Shown one piece after another: positions 31,781 through 35,822 of a DNA stretch of 35,822 nucleotides (within the stretch, counting starts at the first letter, position 1; each line of letters starts with the position of its first letter). The position numbers were made by a program, and so were the translations under genes. Source of the stretch: SZUA-430 sp040381215 (GTDB lineage: Bacteria > Pseudomonadota > Alphaproteobacteria > Micropepsales > Micropepsaceae); contig JBEIHO010000027.1 of NCBI GenBank assembly GCA_040381215.1, positions 1 to 35,822 on the forward strand, written 5' to 3'. The notes under the pieces are model-generated. The model did no database searches and was not told the DNA's origin. It saw nothing but the letters and a program-made list of their open reading frames with translations.

Positions 31781-32659
31781 ATGTCATCTATGCTTATCTC
31801 CGATATCAAGTCGCTCGAGTTCCTGCACAGGGGTAAGGTGAGAGATATCTACGCTGTTGGTAAGGATCATCTCCTTGTCATTCAGACGGATCGCCTCTCG
31901 GCCTTTGACGTTATTTTGCCCGATCCTATCCCGGGCAAGGGGCAAGTGCTGACCGCGCTATCCAACTTCTGGTTTTCGCGGTTGGGCCATGTCGTTGCCA
32001 ACCACCTGACGGGGATCGATCCCTTGACGGTTGTCGCGCCTCACGAGCGCAGCCAGGTGGAGGGGCGGTCGATGGTTGTCCGCCGGCTGAAGCCGCTGAT
32101 GATAGAGGCTGTGGTTCGCGGCTACGTCGTTGGGTCCGGCTGGAAGGAATACCAGGCGACGGGGAAGATCTGCGGCATTGAACTGCCACCCGGCCTGCAG
32201 CAGGCAGGCAAGCTCCCCGCCGCCATCTTCACCCCAGCGACCAAGGCCCCTGCAGGTCAACACGACGAGAACATTTCTTTTGAGGAAGCCGCTCGCATTG
32301 TGGGCAACCGTTACGCGTCTGAGGTTCGGGACATTTCCTTGCGCCTCTACGAAGAGGCCGCCGCTTTCGCCGCAACCAAGGGCATCATCATTGCCGATAC
32401 CAAATTCGAGTTCGGCACGGATGACGCAGGCAATGTCGTTTTGATCGACGAGATCCTGACCCCGGATTCCTCCCGCTTCTGGCCTGCGCACTCCTGGCGA
32501 ACGGGCATCAGCCCCCCATCATTCGACAAGCAATTCGTGCGCGATTGGCTGGAAAGCCAGCCTTGGAACAAGAAGGCCCCCGCACCCCACTTGCCGCCCG
32601 ATGTTCTGCAGAAGACTGCGGAAAAATATGGTGAAGCGTTACGCTTGCTCACCGCGTGA
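31781..32659 (+). CDS. purC: Phosphoribosylaminoimidazole-succinocarboxamide (SAICAR) synthase
   Basis: A 292-residue enzyme from ATG 31781. GTG 31772 and ATG 31790 are in-frame alternatives, and the ribosome site does not decide among them. It joins CAIR and aspartate using ATP in step 7 or 8 of IMP synthesis. Motifs are HRGKVRDIYAVG (ATP loop), QTDRLSAFDVI, EAVVRGYVVGSGWKEYQATG, ADTKFEFG and LIDEILTPDSSRFWP, with SFDKQFVRDWL near the end. This is the longer form (about 290-300 residues). No other purine gene is nearby. It appears to have its own promoter. Confidence 0.96.
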   Translation: MSSMLISDIKSLEFLHRGKVRDIYAVGKDHLLVIQTDRLSAFDVILPDPIPGKGQVLTALSNFWFSRLGHVVANHLTGIDPLTVVAPHERSQVEGRSMVVRRLKPLMIEAVVRGYVVGSGWKEYQATGKICGIELPPGLQQAGKLPAAIFTPATKAPAGQHDENISFEEAARIVGNRYASEVRDISLRLYEEAAAFAATKGIIIADTKFEFGTDDAGNVVLIDEILTPDSSRFWPAHSWRTGISPPSFDKQFVRDWLESQPWNKKAPAPHLPPDVLQKTAEKYGEALRLLTA

Positions 32660-32725
32660 GTCGACGCTCATCTTTGCGGTCCGGACGCCTTCGTGTTAGG
32701 CGCAGCCCAGAAAGGCAGGTGGCGC

Positions 32726-33379
32726 ATGTGTTTTTCCGCAACGGCTAGTTTTCTGGTGGCTGCGGGGGCAGGGGCTGTCGGCATTGCGACGCTGCGCGGC
32801 ACGTCGTCTCCCGCCGAGAGGCCACTGGCTGCAATTCCGCTGCTGTTTTCGGTGCAGCAGGCATCTGAGGGGGCGTTGTGGCTTGTCCTGGGGGATGCCA
32901 ATCCCGGCCCTCTGGCATGGATCTTTACGCAGCTCTACCTGTCCTTCGCTCTCGTGATCTGGCCCATCTACACACCGGCTGCAGTCATGCTGACAGAGCC
33001 CGTGCCCTGGCGGCGTTGGGTCATGTTTGGTTGCGGGTTGTGTGGGGTTTCCATCTCGTCTTTCTTTCTTGTGCAACTGCTGACATTGCAGAACGAAGGG
33101 TATGTCAGCGGCCACCACATTCTCTATCGCACAGAGGTGGAATCTCCCCTGTTTGCCGGCACTGTCTACCTGACAGCCTGCGCCTTGGCGCTTTCGATGT
33201 CATCGCATCGAACGCTGGTTCTGTTTGGGGGCGTCATCTTTGCAGCGGCGGTGATCACCTATGTCACGATGCCGGACGCGTTCGTGTCGGTCTGGTGCTT
33301 CTACGCCGCAGCGGGAAGCATTTTCACGTTCTTGCACTTCCGACAGCGTGCGGCCAGAACTCAACCTGAGGTGCAATAG
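32726..33379 (+). CDS. Polytopic membrane protein of the MCFSATAS type (DUF6629-like)
   Basis: A 217-residue protein from ATG 32726; an in-frame upstream start at 32693 would add MLGAAQKGRWR, which does not fit the family. The N-terminus MCFSATASFLVAAGAGAVG is characteristic of a family of unknown function (DUF6629-like, from memory). About six or seven hydrophobic helices follow, for example LAWIFTQLYLSFALVIWPIY, VMFGCGLCGVSISSFFLVQL and VLFGGVIFAAAVITYV. The tail is short and basic. The conserved Cys at position 2 could be structural. No enzymatic motif is seen. AGGCAGG lies about 6 bp before the ATG. Confidence 0.72.
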   Translation: MCFSATASFLVAAGAGAVGIATLRGTSSPAERPLAAIPLLFSVQQASEGALWLVLGDANPGPLAWIFTQLYLSFALVIWPIYTPAAVMLTEPVPWRRWVMFGCGLCGVSISSFFLVQLLTLQNEGYVSGHHILYRTEVESPLFAGTVYLTACALALSMSSHRTLVLFGGVIFAAAVITYVTMPDAFVSVWCFYAAAGSIFTFLHFRQRAARTQPEVQ

Positions 33380-33423
33380 GCGCCAAGCTGGTACGTTGAC
33401 ATCTCCTGCGTGCAGGAAAACCC

Positions 33424-33440
33424 TTGGCAAAAGGGTTGCG
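33424..33440 (+). promoter_or_regulatory. Candidate sigma-54 (-24/-12) promoter of the beta-barrel gene
   Basis: TTGGCAAAAGGGTTGCG has TTGGCA at 33424-33429 and TTGC at 33436-33439, with exactly 10 bp between the GG and GC elements as required for sigma-54. Start would fall near 33451, about 30 bp before the ATG. Two nearby dyads (TCCTGC-GT-GCAGGA at 33404-33417 and AACCCTT/AAGGGTT at 33419-33437) may be protein-binding sites. No enhancer-binding protein gene is in the window. Confidence 0.4.
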
Positions 33441-33481
33441 GCCGATTCGAAAAAAAATGAGGCCGCCGGTGGAGAGTAATC

Positions 33482-34540
33482 ATGTTGGTCGGATATATGC
33501 GCGCGCTCTGCGGCGCCGTAGCGATTGCCTGCCTCGGCGCGCCTTCGGCAGCAGTGCCATTGCTGGATGACGGACAGGGCAACGCGATCGCTGCCCTCTC
33601 GCAATCGGCCAGCATAGCCGGCACGTGGGAATTTCTTGATCGTCTGCACGAGCGCTCTGCCAGCACCCATTTGTCAACGACACTGTCAGGGTCGCACGGG
33701 TTCCTGTCAGGTTATGGAGACCGCACGCGATGGGATGAGGGGGTTCGCTCGCGCAGATCGGGTTTGGCTGCTGGGTTCCAGACCGGCACCGACGGCGGAC
33801 TTGGTGCGGGGTTTGAACTGGCGGCCGGAACTGCGCACCACGAGGCTTTGACCCCCTTCACGCAGAACCGCAGTCTGGCGAGCGAGTTTGTTGCTGCCGT
33901 CCACGCGCGTCTAGCAGTTCCCGAACAGCCTTTTGTTGTTACGCTTGCGGCAGGTCGCGTTTGGTCCCTCAATGACTTCAGTCGCGCGAATGCCACCCAC
34001 GGGACCCTTGTGGCGCAGGACGTTGCATCGGATCAATGGATGGGGAGCGCAGAGCTCCGTCACGAATGGAAGCCCTTGACCGGCCTGGCTTTGACGGGGT
34101 TTGCCCGGGCTGACGCCACGAGGCTGTCGCAGGCGGCTTACGAGGAGCTGCCGCTCGATAACGCAACGATGTCACCCGCGCGGGTCGATGGGGTGACGAC
34201 CTGGTCCGCGCGCTCGCTTCTCGGTGTTCGCGCAGCGCTTAGCATGGCGACCGGAAAACGAAGTACCACGCTGTCGGTTCGCACGGCATGGTCCCATGAA
34301 TTCGAAACCGATCGCTCCGTTCGCTTCTCGCGCGAGTTGATTGATCCCCTGAGCGGAAATTCCTCGACCGTGAGGGGTAACGCTGCCGTCACGCGACCTG
34401 GCGATGACAGCTTTCTCGTTGGCGCAAGCGTAGAAGCCGCGGTGACCGACGCAGCACGGATTTATGTCGGCTATAACACTTTGTTTGCTTCCGCGCGGGA
34501 TAGTCAGTCCGCCGAAGCCGGTCTCCGCGTGAGCTGGTGA
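33482..34540 (+). CDS. Autotransporter-type outer-membrane beta-barrel protein without passenger
   Basis: A 352-residue protein. A signal peptide ends around residue 24 (CGAVAIACLGAPSAAV). A short stretch of 40 residues or so follows, then about 280 residues of alternating strands typical of the autotransporter beta-domain: YGDRTRWDEGVRSRRSGLAA, TDGGLGAGFELA, LGVRAALSMATGKRSTTLSV and SFLVGASVEAAVTDAARIYV. It ends GLRVSW, an aromatic terminus as BAM signals require. A classical autotransporter has a large passenger in front; this protein is almost only barrel. Porin-like, adhesin or anchor roles are all possible. GGTGGAG lies 6-8 bp before the ATG. A strong terminator follows. Confidence 0.8.
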   Translation: MLVGYMRALCGAVAIACLGAPSAAVPLLDDGQGNAIAALSQSASIAGTWEFLDRLHERSASTHLSTTLSGSHGFLSGYGDRTRWDEGVRSRRSGLAAGFQTGTDGGLGAGFELAAGTAHHEALTPFTQNRSLASEFVAAVHARLAVPEQPFVVTLAAGRVWSLNDFSRANATHGTLVAQDVASDQWMGSAELRHEWKPLTGLALTGFARADATRLSQAAYEELPLDNATMSPARVDGVTTWSARSLLGVRAALSMATGKRSTTLSVRTAWSHEFETDRSVRFSRELIDPLSGNSSTVRGNAAVTRPGDDSFLVGASVEAAVTDAARIYVGYNTLFASARDSQSAEAGLRVSW

Positions 34541-34576
34541 CTGGAAAAACAACACGTCAAAACACGCATCACCCTT

Positions 34577-34604
34577 GCCCGCAGCGAAAGCTGCGGGCAT
34601 TTTT
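34577..34604 (+). terminator. Rho-independent terminator after the beta-barrel gene
   Basis: GCCCGCAGC (34577-34585), tetraloop GAAA, GCTGCGGGC (34590-34598) forms a perfect 9-bp stem, followed by ATTTTT. It ends the beta-barrel transcript 37 bp after its stop. Confidence 0.93.
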
Positions 34605-34635
34605 AATGATGCCGTGAGACCACCAGACCGCTAGT

Positions 34636-34673
34636 GTCCCCCCAATCCTTTGATCGGGGACGCGCAGGCGTCC
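34636..34673 (+). promoter_or_regulatory. Overlapping hairpins upstream of hutU
   Basis: GTCCCC (34636-34641) can pair with GGGGAC (34656-34661). GGACGC (34658-34663) can instead pair with GCGTCC (34668-34673) across a GCAG loop. The two share bases 34658-34661 and exclude each other. They lie 35-70 bp before the hutU ATG. No T-run follows. Whether this stretch is transcribed is not known. Confidence 0.3.
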
Positions 34674-34707
34674 GGTCCGAAGGGTACAATACGCGTAGGG
34701 ATGAGTG

Positions 34708-35822
34708 ATGAACCAGATCGACGGGCGTCTGAACGCAAGGACCGTACGCAGCCCGCGAGGGCTGGAACGCTCGGCGAAGTACTGGACCACCGAAGCGCCC
34801 TTGCGCATGCTGATGAACAACCTCGACCCGGACGTCGCTGAAAACCCGGACGAGCTCGTCGTCTATGGCGGCATCGGGCGCGCCGCGCGAGACTGGGCTT
34901 CCTTCGATGCCATTGTCGATGCCTTGCGGAAGCTTGAGGAAGACCAGACCCTCCTGGTCCAGTCCGGCAAGCCTGTCGGCATCTTCCCGACCCACGCCGA
35001 TGCACCCCGCGTACTGATCGCCAATTCGAACCTGGTGCCGCACTGGGCGACCTGGTCCCACTTCAACGAGCTCGATCGCAAGGGCCTGATGATGTACGGC
35101 CAGATGACAGCGGGCTCGTGGATCTATATCGGCAGCCAGGGCATCGTGCAGGGCACCTACGAGACCTTTGTCGAGGCCGGCCGCAAGCACTATGGCGGCG
35201 ATCTTGCGGGCCGGTGGATACTGACCGCTGGCCTCGGTGGCATGGGCGGCGCCCAGGCGCTGGCGGGCACGATGGCCGGTGCCTCGATCCTGCTCGTCGA
35301 ATGTCGGCAAAGCCGTATCGAGAAGCGTCTGGAAACAAAATACCTCGACACGTGGACTGCCTCGCTTGACGAAGCACTGGCCGTGATCGAGAAATCCTGC
35401 CGTGACAGGAAGCCGATCTCGGTGGGTCTGCTTGGCAACGCCGCCGAAATCTACCCGGAACTCGTCCGCCGCGGCGTGAAGCCCGACATGGTCACCGACC
35501 AGACATCAGCCCACGACACCGTCAACGGCTACTGCCCCAAGGGATGGACGGTCGAGCAATGGGAAAGCCGCATCGCCAGCGATCCTAAAGCGGTCGACCG
35601 CGCCGCGCGGGCCTCGATCCGCGAGCATGTCGAGGCGATGCTCGCCTTCGCGAAGGCGGGCGTTCCTACCTTCGACTACGGCAACAACATCCGCCAGGTC
35701 GCCAAGGATGAAGGCGTAGCGAATGCCTTCGACTTCCCGGGCTTCGTGCCCGCCTATATCCGGCCGCTTTTCTGCCGCGGGGTAGGGCCCTTCCGCTGGG
35801 CCGCGCTCTCCGGCGATCCCGA
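34708..35822 (+). CDS. hutU: Urocanate hydratase, 5' part (runs off the right edge)
   Basis: The frame is open from ATG 34708 to the last base: 371 complete codons of a family of about 555. Urocanase converts urocanate to imidazolone propionate in histidine degradation, using tightly bound NAD+. Highly conserved blocks are visible: YGGIGRAARDW, VQSGKPVGIFPTH, NSNLVPHWATWSHFNELD, MYGQMTAGSWIYIGSQGIVQ, TAGLGGMGGAQ (NAD+ loop), DQTSAHDTVNGYCPKGW, FDYGNNIRQVAKDEG and RPLFCRGVGPFRWAALSGDP at the edge. The catalytic Cys of the family lies farther on and is not in the window. The other hut genes would be expected to the right. The start has GTAGGG about 7 bp upstream; GTG 34705 is an alternative. 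Confidence 0.97.
   Translation, partial: MNQIDGRLNARTVRSPRGLERSAKYWTTEAPLRMLMNNLDPDVAENPDELVVYGGIGRAARDWASFDAIVDALRKLEEDQTLLVQSGKPVGIFPTHADAPRVLIANSNLVPHWATWSHFNELDRKGLMMYGQMTAGSWIYIGSQGIVQGTYETFVEAGRKHYGGDLAGRWILTAGLGGMGGAQALAGTMAGASILLVECRQSRIEKRLETKYLDTWTASLDEALAVIEKSCRDRKPISVGLLGNAAEIYPELVRRGVKPDMVTDQTSAHDTVNGYCPKGWTVEQWESRIASDPKAVDRAARASIREHVEAMLAFAKAGVPTFDYGNNIRQVAKDEGVANAFDFPGFVPAYIRPLFCRGVGPFRWAALSGDP

Noticed and set aside
34603..35310. A 235-codon minus-strand frame at the right edge
   Set aside because: It is antisense to hutU, whose conserved blocks are clear throughout.

Overview
The window looks like chromosome from an alphaproteobacterium, perhaps Hyphomicrobiales or a relative. 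The support is a high-GC background, an IalB-family protein, TamA/TamB, LepA, a tRNA-Ser gene with encoded CCA, and a Tat-exported protein. This placement is inference, because no rRNA or other decisive marker is present. Coding is dense and most intergenic gaps are short.

Left part (1-1739): the 3' end of a very large repeat adhesin of the filamentous-haemagglutinin/MBG type, with three near-identical 243-bp units and one diverged unit, followed 3 bp later by an IalB-family protein. Next comes a small mobile region (about 1745-5930) ending exactly at a tRNA-Ser(GGA) gene. It holds two unrelated tyrosine recombinases. One sits in a compact AlpA / HTH-zinc-ribbon / integrase operon. The other is a P4-type integrase with GGGGGC repeats at its start codon, followed by a low-GC gene of unknown function whose product ends in an SSB-like tail. 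No second att copy was found, so the element's left end is not fixed.

Middle (6205-19786): a small membrane protein, a GH19 endolysin-like enzyme, a Tat-exported cupin-like protein, lepA and a methyltransferase. A phosphatidic-acid block follows. A HAD-PlsC fusion converges on a gpsA-plsB operon, with the gene tails overlapping by 30 bp. Together these can take dihydroxyacetone phosphate to glycerol-3-phosphate, lysophosphatidate and phosphatidate. Upstream of gpsA on the same strand are a penicillin-acylase-family Ntn hydrolase and an overlapping esterase.

Right part (20195-35822): a secreted Asp/Gly-rich repeat protein with its own terminator, then tamA-tamB for outer-membrane protein assembly. 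A convergent acyl-CoA synthetase gene shares its stop bases with tamB. The rmlBDAC operon for dTDP-L-rhamnose follows, with every junction overlapping by 4 bp and a lower GC content by eye. Then come purC with a good promoter and leader hairpin, a membrane protein, a lone autotransporter-type beta-barrel behind a sigma-54-like promoter, a strong terminator, and the first two thirds of hutU, which runs off the right edge.

A cell-surface theme links many genes: giant adhesin, IalB, TamAB, Asp-rich secreted protein, beta-barrel and rhamnose synthesis. I found no CRISPR array, rRNA, insertion sequence or recognisable defence system.
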